From Akkermansia muciniphila (GTDB lineage Bacteria > Verrucomicrobiota > Verrucomicrobiia > Verrucomicrobiales > Akkermansiaceae), in assembly GCF_018709685.1 (NCBI RefSeq), contig NZ_JABDHQ010000001.1, positions 248,001-312,000 of the forward strand: a stretch of DNA of 64,000 nucleotides, given 5' to 3'. The stretch's first letter is position 1; every line of letters starts with the position of its first letter. A program made the position numbers and the translations under genes. The notes under the pieces are model-generated. The model was not told the origin of the DNA and made no database searches. It saw only the letters and a program-made list of their open reading frames with translations. Below, piece by piece: positions 35,037 through 43,885 of this stretch.

Positions 35037-36251
35037 TTAAGCCTGCATTTTTGCAATGCGTTCAATCAGTTCCATGCACATACGGCCGTTGTGGTAGGGG
35101 CCTTTCCAGGCGTTTACTCTGAATTCGTTGTCTCCGTCCTGGGGATCCAGGTCTCCTCTGGAGAGCCATTCCCGGAATTTCCCGCCGCTATGGTCGGAGA
35201 CATAGTTCCTGATGTAGTCGACTACGTTCATTGTCAGCGCCAGATATTTGGGATCACCCGTCAATTGGAAGGCATTAAAGAAGCCGATGACCGCTTCACT
35301 CTGCACCCACCAGGACATCTGACGGTCTACGAGTCCGTACTCGTTGGCTTCCGCATACAGGCCCCCTGTGTCCGGGTTGATGCCGTCCGCGCATGCATCG
35401 GCAATCCGCACGGAAATCGGTTTGCATTTTTCCACCAGTTCCTTGCCTCCGTAAGCTTCGGCGGCTTCCGTCAGCAGCCAGGCGCCTTCAATGTCGTGGC
35501 CGAAGGAAAACAGGGTGTCCGTTGATTTCCAGTCATCAGTCATGTAGGGCTTGTAGTGGAAGTATTCCTGGTCCAGCAGCTTGTTGGTCATGATGTCAAT
35601 GAGTTCGCCTACGGTTTTCCTCAGCTTGGGATCATCATCCACGAGCATCAGAGTCGTATAACTTTCAATCATGTGCAGATGGGTGTTGAGCGCCTTGGAC
35701 CCCAGCGAAGGGTCCGGAATATTAAAGCTGTCATCCCGCCTTTTCCAATCCCGGGTAAAGGTTTCAAAGTATCCCCTGTGTTTGGAATCCAGGGCATGTT
35801 TTTCCAACGCTTCATACATGTCCCGGGCCAGCTTCAGGCCGTCTTTGCTGCCGCTCGCTCTTGCCAGTTCCGCTCCTCCGTAGATGATGAAGGCAATGCC
35901 GTAGGGGTATTTCGACTCATCCGCGGGGTTGCCCTGGGCGTCCACCACCCAGTAGGCTCCGCCGTATTCCTTGTCTACAAAGTGTTCCTTGATGTAATCC
36001 TTCGCATGGTTGGCCATTTCCAGATAGCGGGGATCCTTCAGAATGCGGTAGGCGCTTGCAAACGTCCACATGAGTCTGGCGTTGAGCACAATGGAGCGGT
36101 CGGCGTCCTTGACCGGTTCAAGCGTCCTCAGAACGGCTCCGTAAAAACCGCCTTTGGGGTCGTAGTCATAATTGATATAAAAATCCAGAATGTCTTTCAG
36201 TTCCTGCCTGGACCATTCATCCAAAGATTGCAATGTTTCCTTAGTTTCCAT
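35037..36251 (-). CDS. AGE-family sugar 2-epimerase (cellobiose/mannobiose-epimerase-like)
   Basis: 404 residues of an alpha/alpha-barrel epimerase with no signal peptide. Conserved blocks: DRSIVLNARLMWTFASAY, NTHLHMIESYTTL, FSFGHDIEGAWLLTEAAEAY, DRQMSWWVQSEAVIGFFNA and WKGPYHNGRMCMELI. The last three are closer to cellobiose or mannobiose 2-epimerases than to the renin-binding-type N-acylglucosamine 2-epimerase, but the whole superfamily shares the catalytic histidines. The neighbouring sialidase would make N-acylglucosamine or ManNAc epimerisation a sensible alternative. Cytoplasmic. It is divergent from the sialidase gene. Confidence 0.82.
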   Translation of the reverse strand: METKETLQSLDEWSRQELKDILDFYINYDYDPKGGFYGAVLRTLEPVKDADRSIVLNARLMWTFASAYRILKDPRYLEMANHAKDYIKEHFVDKEYGGAYWVVDAQGNPADESKYPYGIAFIIYGGAELARASGSKDGLKLARDMYEALEKHALDSKHRGYFETFTRDWKRRDDSFNIPDPSLGSKALNTHLHMIESYTTLMLVDDDPKLRKTVGELIDIMTNKLLDQEYFHYKPYMTDDWKSTDTLFSFGHDIEGAWLLTEAAEAYGGKELVEKCKPISVRIADACADGINPDTGGLYAEANEYGLVDRQMSWWVQSEAVIGFFNAFQLTGDPKYLALTMNVVDYIRNYVSDHSGGKFREWLSRGDLDPQDGDNEFRVNAWKGPYHNGRMCMELIERIAKMQA

Positions 36252-36923
36252 CGTTATATATTTCGTTACATTTCATGGGCATCCCGTTTGCCGACGCCCC
36301 CTGTTTCCCGGCTGCAAATGCATTGTCGACGGGGTTTTTCCATCCGGCCGGGAGAAGCCGCGCGCTTCTGCAAGCGACATCGTTTTTCGTTTTCCCTGAA
36401 AGGGTTCCCGCCAGGAATGGGAACATGCCATGGATGCATGTTCGTACCGGTTTTGACATCCTGACATATTTCCATGTTGAGAGTATGACCTCTGGGAGAA
36501 CGGCTTCGCCAGGGAACGGGCGCTTCCCGCAGGTTCCTTTTTAACGGGTATTCGTCGCGTGCGGCGCGGCCACGGCACCCGGGCGAATTTTCTGCGGTGC
36601 CGGACACCCGTTATTTTTTATTGTTATGATGATCAGCATGTTTTGATGATATTTCATTATACACTCATGGTATTGGCCCGATTTTTTCCCATCTGAGAGT
36701 CCTGGCGTGAAATCTCTGCCAAGAGGCGGAAAAAGGAGGCGCATGATTACCGAGTCATGAATTGCCTGGAAGGCGTGTTTGGCTCCCTTCTTCCGGAAGG
36801 CGTGACGGCATCCGGGAGGCCTGCGGAAAACCGAATTGATTGCCTTCATTCCTCAAAAGTTTCCTCTGGTCTTCACTCGAATGCATGACATGGCTGTTGT
36901 GCGGAAAGAGAAAGTGGAATAGG
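36252..36923 (+). other. Intergenic region between the epimerase and sialidase genes
   Basis: 672 bp between divergent genes. Short frames on both strands show no family resemblance. The right part (36600-36680) is AT-rich and may contain the sialidase promoter, but no good -35/-10 pair stands out. Confidence 0.5.
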
Positions 36924-38144
36924 ATGAAGAGGATGATGAATTCCGTATTCAAGTGTTTGATGAGTGCCGTATGCGCCGTGGCGTTGCCGGCATTGGGGCA
37001 AGAAGAAAAGGCTGGCTTTCCCACGGACAACGCCGTGACCGTATTTAGCGCAGGGGAGGGGAATCCTTATGAATCCATCCGCATTCCCGCATTGCTCAGC
37101 CTCGGCAAGGGGCAGCTTCTGGCGTTTGCCGAAGGCCGGTACAAGAATACGGACCAGGGGGAAAATGACCTGATCATGAGCGTCAGCAAGAATGGCGGGA
37201 AGACCTGGTCACGTCCCCGGGCGATCGCCAAATCGCATGGGGCCACCTTTAATAATCCCTGCCCGGTTTATGATGCCAAAACCAAGACGGTGACTGTCGT
37301 GTTCCAGCGTTATCCCGCCGGAGTAAAGGAACGGCAGCCCAATATCCCCCAGGGATGGGATGATGAGAAGTGCATCCGCAATTTCATGATCCAGAGCAGG
37401 AACGGAGGCGCCACCTGGACGAAGCCGGAGGATATCACGAAGACGACCAAGCGCCCCACGGGTGTGGATATCATGGCTTCCGGCCCGAATGCCGGGGCGC
37501 AGTTGAGGAGCGGTCCCCACAAGGGGCGTCTGGTAATTCCGATGAATGAAGGACCGTTCGGCAAGTGGGTGATTTCCTGCATTTACAGTGATGACGGCGG
37601 CAAAAGCTGGAAGCAGAGCCAGCCAACCGCCAATATGAAGGGCCTGGTGAATGAAACGTCCATCGCGGAAACGGATAACGGGGGCGTGGTCATGGTCGCG
37701 CGCCACTGGGGCGGAGGCAATTGCCGCCGCATCGTGTGGTCGCAGGACGGCGGAGAGACATGGGGTGAAGTGGAAGATGCTCCGGAATTGTTTTGCGACA
37801 GCACGCAGAATTCCCTGATGACTTATTCTCTGACGGACCAGCCTGCCTTTGGCGGCAAGAGCCGCATTCTGTTTTCCGGACCCAGTGCCGGACGGCGCAT
37901 CAAGGGGCAGGTGGCGATGAGCTATGACAACGGCAAGACCTGGCCTGTGAAAAAATTGTTGGGCGAAGGCGGTTTTGCCTATTCCAGCCTTGCCATGGTG
38001 GAGCCCGGCGTAGTAGGCGTACTTTATGAGGAGAACCAGCCGCATATCAAAAAGTTGAAGTTCGTTCCCGTGACGATTGAGTGGCTGACCGAGGGGAAGG
38101 ACACGGGGCTGGCTGCCGGCAAGAAACCCCCGGTGTCCAAATAA
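36924..38144 (+). CDS. Secreted sialidase, family GH33
   Basis: 406 residues from the ATG at 36924, which opens the signal peptide (MNSVFKCLMSAVCAVALPAL, cut after ALG). The RIP motif (SIRIPALL, Arg53) belongs to the arginine triad that binds the sialate carboxylate. Five Asp boxes are visible: SKNGGKTW, SRNGGATW, SDDGGKSW, SQDGGETW and SYDNGKTW. QGENDLIMS near residue 80 holds the general acid Asp. VLYEEN near the C-terminus fits the nucleophile-activating Glu region. It releases terminal sialic acid from glycans outside the cytoplasm. Upstream codons of the frame (from 36840) look non-coding. A terminator follows. Confidence 0.92.
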   Translation: MKRMMNSVFKCLMSAVCAVALPALGQEEKAGFPTDNAVTVFSAGEGNPYESIRIPALLSLGKGQLLAFAEGRYKNTDQGENDLIMSVSKNGGKTWSRPRAIAKSHGATFNNPCPVYDAKTKTVTVVFQRYPAGVKERQPNIPQGWDDEKCIRNFMIQSRNGGATWTKPEDITKTTKRPTGVDIMASGPNAGAQLRSGPHKGRLVIPMNEGPFGKWVISCIYSDDGGKSWKQSQPTANMKGLVNETSIAETDNGGVVMVARHWGGGNCRRIVWSQDGGETWGEVEDAPELFCDSTQNSLMTYSLTDQPAFGGKSRILFSGPSAGRRIKGQVAMSYDNGKTWPVKKLLGEGGFAYSSLAMVEPGVVGVLYEENQPHIKKLKFVPVTIEWLTEGKDTGLAAGKKPPVSK

Positions 38145-38650
38145 GTTTTATTGAGGGAGGGCAATCCTCCCTCATTCTTCCCTTCTGCATGCTGACGGAG
38201 TCCCCGGATACGGTTCCGGGACAGTCGCGCTGTTGAATGGGGCCGTTGCTTCAACATCCCCCCATCGGCCCTACCAGCCGGACCGCTTTGCCGAGAAGGC
38301 CGCAAGGCATTAGGGAGGAGACTGCGTTCCTGTGCAGGAGGACATGCAGCAGAATGGAGCTTCCCGTGCTTTTTAGCCGGAAAGCAGGCCGGGACATCAT
38401 GGAACTCCGCGTTTTTCCCCGGAGTGATGGGGCCGCAATGCCATGCTCCCGCAGGAATGACCGGCTGCCTACTTGAACTGTCTTTTCCGTAGCTGCACCC
38501 AGGCGGATGATCAAAGGATTCCATATTTCCTCGGAGGTAAAAGAATCTTTTTTCTTTGTTAGCAAATTCGTGAGCAGGAAAGTTAATTAATTTCAATGTA
38601 CAAAAGTTGATTATATATGTTAGATTATATGTACCCAACGATATTTGCCC
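38145..38650 (+). other. Intergenic region after the sialidase gene
   Basis: 506 bp. It contains the sialidase terminator at its left end; the AT-rich right end (38560-38640) probably holds the promoter of the next gene. A long minus-strand frame across it (38024-38836) overlaps two real genes and has no family resemblance. Confidence 0.5.
38152..38180 (+). terminator. Terminator of the sialidase gene
   Basis: A 9-bp stem (TGAGGGAGG with CCTCCCTCA), loop GCAAT, then TTCTTCCCTT. It starts 8 bp after the stop codon. Confidence 0.7.
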
Positions 38651-40240
38651 ATGAACCATTTTATAAAGATCAGCTGCCTGGCGGCAGGTTTGCTGGCGTT
38701 TTCCGCTTATATATGCGCTGCCGCTTCCTCTTCTCCCAGTGAAACCTTGGGGGTCCTGTCCGTAAAAACGCTCAAGCCTTCTTCTCCCTTGGGGAAAACA
38801 TTGGCGGAAGTTGAACAGCTTTACGGAAAGAAGCACTTACCAACTTCCTGGCCCAGCAGCGGGAGAATATGGAATTTCAAGGATCACAGCATCATTGTTT
38901 ATTTCCAGGGGCCCGGAAAGGTGGCGAGCCGCCTTTCCGTAGTCGATGGAAGAAGAGCCATGACTCTTACGGAAGCGGGCCGTTATATGATGAATTATCT
39001 TCCCAAGGGATATTCGGTGGTCCGGGAGAGAACTTCCAACGTCAGCCAGCCAGTCGCGTTTGAATCGGAGAATCCTTTGAATTTGACCTCTACCGGCGGA
39101 TGGACAAGCAAGCCCGGCTGGTATTGCCTGGATTTTTCTAATGAACCTCCCAAAACAAAAACCGCTTCCCTGGAGTCCTTGTGGGCTCTGCGTGAAGAGG
39201 CTTCAGGAAACGCCGTGAAAAGGACGGAGGAGCAGATGGCCTCCTTACGCGAGAGGCCGCGTCTGGGAATGACGTTGGAGGAGTTGAAGGCCCTCTGGGG
39301 GGAAGGGAAGTTCCGTGATTTGAAGAGGTACCCCGGCACCCTGGATGGGAAGAACAGCAAAAATGACTGCGACTACGCTGTTTTCTCTTCCATTGTTTCC
39401 CGGTGCACCGCATGGCAATGGCTGTTTCCGGCCCCGCAGAATTTATCCATTACGGCGACGATGTGGAATGGGAGGTGCGTGGGGCTGGATCTTTGCCGCA
39501 AGGGAGGTTTTACGGTGGCGGAGGCCATTGAACTGGCGGAAGAAATTGTTCCCGGGATTTCCTTCGCCCTGCCGTCCGTCAAAGGAGTTGTTGACTGCAC
39601 GCTGTATTCCCGGAATTTTGAGCAGGGATACAAGCTGCAGAACTGGAGAGACAAAGGCTACTTTGAGCTGAAATCTTCGCTTCTGGTAAAAAGGCTTCAG
39701 GCCCAGCGCATTCAGGACCAGCAGACGGCTGCCCGGACGCTTGCCGCGGCCATGAAGGATTTTTCCGTCAGGGCACGAAAGCCCCTGATGGGACAGACGC
39801 TGGAAGAGGTAAGAAAAGTGCTGGGAGGGCCGGGGCGGGAAATTCAGGAACGGTGGTGGGGAGAACGGACGTGGTTCTGGAGTTACCCGAACCACGATCT
39901 GGGCTTTCTGGGTTCTTTCAAAAATGATGGGGAAAAGCAGTTCTTGCATCACCTGGTGATCGTGGAGCGCATGAAGGAATTGAACTTGAGCGCCGCCTTG
40001 GCGCTGGGTTACGGCGCCACGTTCCCTTACGGCTGGTCCAAGCTTTCCCCCCAGCAGTTCAAGTCATGGTTTAACGTCAAAAGCCGCGACGGGCAGCAAC
40101 GGTTTCTCCTGAAATGGTACAAGGACGCCCGTACGGGCCCGAGCCTGCACGTCATTGACGATCTGGCCGATCGAGTAGCCCGGCAGCGGAAACAGGAAAA
40201 AGAGGACCGGAAGCTGGATACGATTAAGAACCTACTATAG
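38651..40240 (+). CDS. Secreted protein with three SmpA/OmlA-like repeats
   Basis: 529 residues. Signal peptide MNHFIKISCLAAGLLAFSAY, cut near CAAA. Three copies of a helix-turn motif of the SmpA/OmlA (BamE-like) type recur: PLGKTLAEVEQLYGKKHLP, RLGMTLEELKALWGEGKF and LMGQTLEEVRKVLGGPGREI, each followed by a beta-rich stretch with aromatic residues. The C-terminal 60 residues are strongly basic and helical (VARQRKQEKEDRKLD). Such modules bind other proteins or envelope components; the specific role is unknown. The ATG at 38651 is preferred over the upstream TTG at 38645. Confidence 0.75.
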   Translation: MNHFIKISCLAAGLLAFSAYICAAASSSPSETLGVLSVKTLKPSSPLGKTLAEVEQLYGKKHLPTSWPSSGRIWNFKDHSIIVYFQGPGKVASRLSVVDGRRAMTLTEAGRYMMNYLPKGYSVVRERTSNVSQPVAFESENPLNLTSTGGWTSKPGWYCLDFSNEPPKTKTASLESLWALREEASGNAVKRTEEQMASLRERPRLGMTLEELKALWGEGKFRDLKRYPGTLDGKNSKNDCDYAVFSSIVSRCTAWQWLFPAPQNLSITATMWNGRCVGLDLCRKGGFTVAEAIELAEEIVPGISFALPSVKGVVDCTLYSRNFEQGYKLQNWRDKGYFELKSSLLVKRLQAQRIQDQQTAARTLAAAMKDFSVRARKPLMGQTLEEVRKVLGGPGREIQERWWGERTWFWSYPNHDLGFLGSFKNDGEKQFLHHLVIVERMKELNLSAALALGYGATFPYGWSKLSPQQFKSWFNVKSRDGQQRFLLKWYKDARTGPSLHVIDDLADRVARQRKQEKEDRKLDTIKNLL

Positions 40241-40385
40241 AAGTTGTTTAAGGATATAAATACTTGCAATGAGCCAGCAAGGAGTTGAAATACTGAAATA
40301 ACGGGTAGTTGTTTGAAATACAATGATGATATTGAGTAGGTCTTTCATAAGAAGCCGAGGACTAAAATCTCAACATTCCATCGCA

Positions 40386-40511
40386 TTGACATCAGTAGGA
40401 AACCTGTTAGCATATGGGTACGGACGCTAGGCTCTGGTGTCACTGCTTGGAATCAGAGATTAGGGTTAAAGGAGACATCAAGGAGGCTGCAACTTCCTTG
40501 ATGTTTCTTTG
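40386..40511 (+). ncRNA. Candidate small RNA 1 (promoter to terminator)
   Basis: TTGACA (40386-40391), 16-nt spacer, TAGCAT (40408-40413); predicted start near 40420. The transcript of about 90 nt could fold CTCTG with CAGAG (hairpin 1). It ends in a strong terminator: ACATCAAGGA with TCCTTGATGT (40475-40504), then TTTCTTT. It could instead be the 3' end of the upstream gene's mRNA, whose stop is 235 bp before the hairpin. Confidence 0.45.
40475..40511 (+). terminator. Rho-independent terminator
   Basis: 10-bp perfect stem ACATCAAGGA / TCCTTGATGT, 10-nt loop, followed by TTCTTTGTGTTT. Confidence 0.75.
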
Positions 40512-40586
40512 TGTTTCGATAATTACCATGAATCTCTCAAAGAACCAAGAGCTTTTTAAGGCATATTAATAACCTTTACATGAAGG

Positions 40587-40721
40587 TTGACAAAAGGGAG
40601 GTCAGGGATTATTCTCACTTCCATCGAACCCTTCATGGATTCGTGGATTGAAATATGTATAGGTTTTTAATAATCAAAGATCTAAATTTATGGCACAAAC
40701 TTTTGAGTTTGTGCCATTTTT
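40587..40721 (+). ncRNA. Candidate small RNA 2 (promoter to terminator)
   Basis: TTGACA (40587-40592), 17-nt spacer, TATTCT (40610-40615); predicted start near 40622. About 100 nt follow, with a possible 5' hairpin (CCA-CGAA with TTCG-TGG) and a strong terminator. No open frame of useful length lies between them. The arrangement mirrors candidate 1 about 200 bp upstream. Confidence 0.5.
40691..40721 (+). terminator. Rho-independent terminator
   Basis: 10-bp perfect stem TGGCACAAAC / GTTTGTGCCA, loop TTTTGA, then TTTTTC. Confidence 0.85.
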
Positions 40722-41225
40722 CAATGTAAAAGTATTCTTCGAGTTATTTTCCGCAAAGGCTTGTTAGATACTTTTCGCAATGTCAAAGTTGTTTTCAGAA
40801 TTTGTATGTTGTTAATTTTTTGATTTTAAGCCTCTTGCATTGCCTGCTTTGAATCTGAAAACAATGAAATTTTCTGATATGTTATTACAGAGCTTGAGAG
40901 TGTGTTCTTATCACAATTTTGTGATTTCTTTAGTGGCCGATTCTGATTCGTATTTTTTAGATTGTTCATTATCAAGCGATCAAGTTGATGATTTATGAGT
41001 GTAAAGAGTATCTCTTCACACATGTTTGAAGTTTGTAAATTTTATCGTTTTTTCGGTAGCGTGTGTAGCCCTTTTGATCTGGGATTCTCTGTATGACAGG
41101 GTGCGGATGGTTTGCCTGCTTGCTTCCGGGGCGGCCGCAGGTACCCTTCAGGGCATCCGTTGCCCTTGGAGCTTCTCCCAATTCGGGAAGGCCGGCGAAC
41201 GGAAGAGGATACCCTATTTCAATAT

Positions 41226-41561
41226 ATGTCCTGGATTTATCTGGTGTTGGCCGGTCTCTGCGAGATCGGATGGCCTTTGGGTTTCAAGCTTTCCCAGGCC
41301 CCCGGTACGGGGAGCGGCAGGTTTGCCGCCTGCATTGCGTTCTCCGTGTTCAGCATGGCTCTAAGCGGTTTCCTGCTGTGGCTGGCGCAGCGGAGCATCC
41401 CCATAGGCACGGCTTATGCCGTGTGGACGGGCATCGGCGCTCTGGGCACGTTCATGGTGGGCATCCTGTGGTTTGGGGATTCCTCCAATGTCTGGCGCAT
41501 GCTGGCGGCCACGTTTCTGCTGATAGGCATCATCGGCCTGAAGCTGGCTCCGGGCCATTAA
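41226..41561 (+). CDS. Small multidrug resistance family exporter, SugE/Gdx-like
   Basis: 111 residues with four membrane helices. The start MSWIYLVLAGLCEIGWPLGF carries the essential glutamate (Glu13) of SMR proteins; WLAQRSIPIGTAYAVWTGIG and GTFMVGILWFGD match the SugE/Gdx subgroup, whose members export guanidinium. It would act as a dual-topology dimer in the inner membrane, driven by protons. The ATG at 41226 opens the first helix; the longer frame upstream is GC-rich but not conserved. I looked for a guanidine riboswitch upstream and did not find one. Confidence 0.85.
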   Translation: MSWIYLVLAGLCEIGWPLGFKLSQAPGTGSGRFAACIAFSVFSMALSGFLLWLAQRSIPIGTAYAVWTGIGALGTFMVGILWFGDSSNVWRMLAATFLLIGIIGLKLAPGH

Positions 41562-41638
41562 AGGAATCCCGTGCCGTTGAACGGCACAGCCGGGAAAATG
41601 CCGCCGCTCCTTTAGCGTTCCTCCATGCCGCAGGCGCT

Positions 41639-43573
41639 TCAGCTATGGGAAAGTCCGTCTGACCAGACGGTTCCCCATGCGTCGGAGGGCATGCGCCAGT
41701 CTCCGCGCGGGGAGAGGGAGATGGTGCCCACCTTGGGGCCGTCCGGAATGCAGCTTCGCTTGAATTGCTGGCGGAAGAAGCGGCGGATGAAGATTCCCAG
41801 GCACCGGCGGATGAAGTCCGGCTGGAATTCATCCCGGAAGGCAGTTTCCGCCAGATACAGGATTTTGTCCGGCTGTGCGCCGTATTTGATGAAGTGGAAG
41901 AGGAAGAAGTCGTGCAGGTCGTAGGGCCCCAGGACGTCTTCCGTCCGCTGTTCAATAGTGCCGTCGTCCGACGGCGGCAGCAGTTCCGGGCTGACGGGGG
42001 TATTGTTGATGTCCAGGAGGGTGGCCGCCAGTTCCGGGGAGGATTGGGCGGCAATGTGTTCAATCAGGCAGCGGATCAGCGTTTTCGGGATGGAGCAGTT
42101 GACCGCATACATGGACATGTGGTCCCCGTTGTAGGTGCTCCACCCCAGGGCTATTTCAGACAGGTCTCCCGTGCCCACCACCAGGCCCCCCATCTTGTTG
42201 GCCAGGTCCATCAGGATTTGCGTGCGTTCGCGGGCCTGCACGTTTTCGTAAGTGGTGGTGCGCTCCGCCGGATCGTGCCCAATGTCGCGGAAGTGCTGGA
42301 GAGCGGCTTCAGAAATGGGTATTTCCCGGAGTTCCGCCCCCAGCAGGCGGCACATGTTCACCGCGTTCGTGTGTGTCCGGTCCGTGGTGCCGAAGCCCGG
42401 CATGGTCACGGCCAGAATGGCGGAAGCGGGCTTGTCCAGCGCCTGGCATGCTCGCGCGCAGATGAGCAGGGCCAGCGTGGAGTCCAGGCCGCCGGAGATG
42501 CCTATCACCAGCCTTTGGGCATGCGTGTGTTCCATCCTCTTGGCAAGCCCCGCCGTCTGGATGGCGATGATTTCTTCACAGCGTTCCCGGCGGTGCCGGG
42601 GCGGGGGCAGGAAGGGCCGCGCAGGATTGCAGGCGTGTTCCAGGCCGGGGGAGGGGGGAACTTCCTCCGGCAGGGTAAGATGAAGGGTGTTCCCGGAGGG
42701 GCATAACGCCTTGCTGTCGTTAAAGGAGCTTTCCGAGAGGCGCGCCGCCGCCAGCCGTTCAAAGTCCACGTCTGCCAGAATGAGGGAGCTTTCCCTGCGG
42801 AACCGTTCGCCTTCCGCCGCCAGCCTGCCGTTGTCCGCAATGAGGGAATGCCCGCCAAACACCACGTCCGTGGTGGATTCATGCACCCCGGCGGAGGCCA
42901 GGACATAGGCGCAGAGGCATCTGCCGCTTTGCTGTTTGACCAGTTCGCGACGGTAGGCGGCTTTGCCGGTGAGTTCCGTTCCGGCGGACGGGTTGAAGAC
43001 GGCCCTGGCGCCTTGAAGAGCCAGCATGGAGCTGGGGGGGATGACGCTCCAAAGGTCTTCACAGATTTCTATGCCAAAGCTGAAGGAGGAGGCTGCATCA
43101 TGAAAGATGATGTCCGTGCCGAACGGAACCAGCGCCCCATTGACCGTGGCCTCCCGGACGCCCGCGCCCAGCTCCCTGCCGGAAGTGAATTGCCGTTTTT
43201 CATAGAATTCCCGGTAGTTGGGGAGCATCGTTTTGGGAACCAGCGCCAGAACCCGGCCGCCCTGCACTACGGCGGCGGCATTATACAGGGCGTCCCCGTA
43301 CAGGAACGGCAGCCCGGCCACGGCAATGGTCCTGGTCCCTTTCGTGGCTTCCGCAAAGCGGCACAGCCCATTCAGGGCCGTCTCCCTCAGGCGCGGCTGG
43401 AAGAAGAGGTCCCCGCAGGAATAGCCCGTGATGCACAGTTCCGGGAAGACGACTGCCGCCGCCTGCTGCGCCGCAGCCTGCCGGAATCCTGCAATGAGCT
43501 GGTCAGTGTTGTAGTCCACGTCAGCTACGCGGAGCTGGGGGACGGCGGAGGCAAGTCTGTAATATCCGAACAT
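41639..43573 (-). CDS. nadE: Glutamine-dependent NAD+ synthetase
   Basis: 644 residues from the ATG at 43573 (the frame is open to 43633). N-terminal nitrilase-type glutaminase domain with the triad Glu (VVFPELCITGYS), Lys (MLPNYREFYEKRQF) and Cys (GIEICEDLWS). C-terminal ATP-pyrophosphatase domain with IGISGGLDSTLALL, followed by MPGFGTT, VGTGDLSEIALGWSTYNGDH and KTLIRCLI. It converts nicotinate adenine dinucleotide to NAD+ using glutamine as the amide source. Length and order agree with the two-domain bacterial NadE. Single gene, convergent with the SMR exporter and divergent from the methyltransferase. Confidence 0.95.
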   Translation of the reverse strand: MFGYYRLASAVPQLRVADVDYNTDQLIAGFRQAAAQQAAAVVFPELCITGYSCGDLFFQPRLRETALNGLCRFAEATKGTRTIAVAGLPFLYGDALYNAAAVVQGGRVLALVPKTMLPNYREFYEKRQFTSGRELGAGVREATVNGALVPFGTDIIFHDAASSFSFGIEICEDLWSVIPPSSMLALQGARAVFNPSAGTELTGKAAYRRELVKQQSGRCLCAYVLASAGVHESTTDVVFGGHSLIADNGRLAAEGERFRRESSLILADVDFERLAAARLSESSFNDSKALCPSGNTLHLTLPEEVPPSPGLEHACNPARPFLPPPRHRRERCEEIIAIQTAGLAKRMEHTHAQRLVIGISGGLDSTLALLICARACQALDKPASAILAVTMPGFGTTDRTHTNAVNMCRLLGAELREIPISEAALQHFRDIGHDPAERTTTYENVQARERTQILMDLANKMGGLVVGTGDLSEIALGWSTYNGDHMSMYAVNCSIPKTLIRCLIEHIAAQSSPELAATLLDINNTPVSPELLPPSDDGTIEQRTEDVLGPYDLHDFFLFHFIKYGAQPDKILYLAETAFRDEFQPDFIRRCLGIFIRRFFRQQFKRSCIPDGPKVGTISLSPRGDWRMPSDAWGTVWSDGLSHS

Positions 43574-43885
43574 GGGCGGCACGGTCTGAAGATAAAGCCC
43601 GCCAACGCTTTGTTTCCCCGGAGCAGGGGGCAAGCCGGAAGGTGCGGGGGCCTGGTCCCGATACTAAAAGCTCCTGAAAGACTTGTAAAGCCGGGAGTGG
43701 GACCCGCCGCTACTCCTGCCAGGCTTATAATGCGGGCACGGGAAGCTGTGGAAAGGGGAGGCGGAAGATTCTGTTCAGGATGCCGGCGGAAAGATTTTTC
43801 TGCGGCGTAGAACGGGATTGGCGCTGGCAAGGCGGTACGGCGGCGTTTTACCTTTGACCCGGAAAAGACATTTTCCGCCAGAGTG

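Larger units (their letters stand above)
40241..41225 (+). other. 985-bp intergenic region with two possible small RNA genes
   Basis: No protein-coding frame is supported. The left half holds two promoter-plus-terminator units (40386-40511 and 40587-40721). The right half (40730-41080) is very AT-rich and without clear signals; the last 140 bp before the SMR gene are GC-rich and may form a leader hairpin (CTTCTCCCAATTCGGGAAG). Confidence 0.6.

Noticed and set aside
38024-38836. A 270-codon minus-strand frame spanning the sialidase end and the next gene's start
   Set aside because: It overlaps two supported genes and has no family resemblance.
41080-41225. Possible guanidine riboswitch before the SugE/Gdx-like gene
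   Set aside because: The region is GC-rich and can fold, but I see none of the conserved cores of guanidine-I, -II or -III riboswitches.
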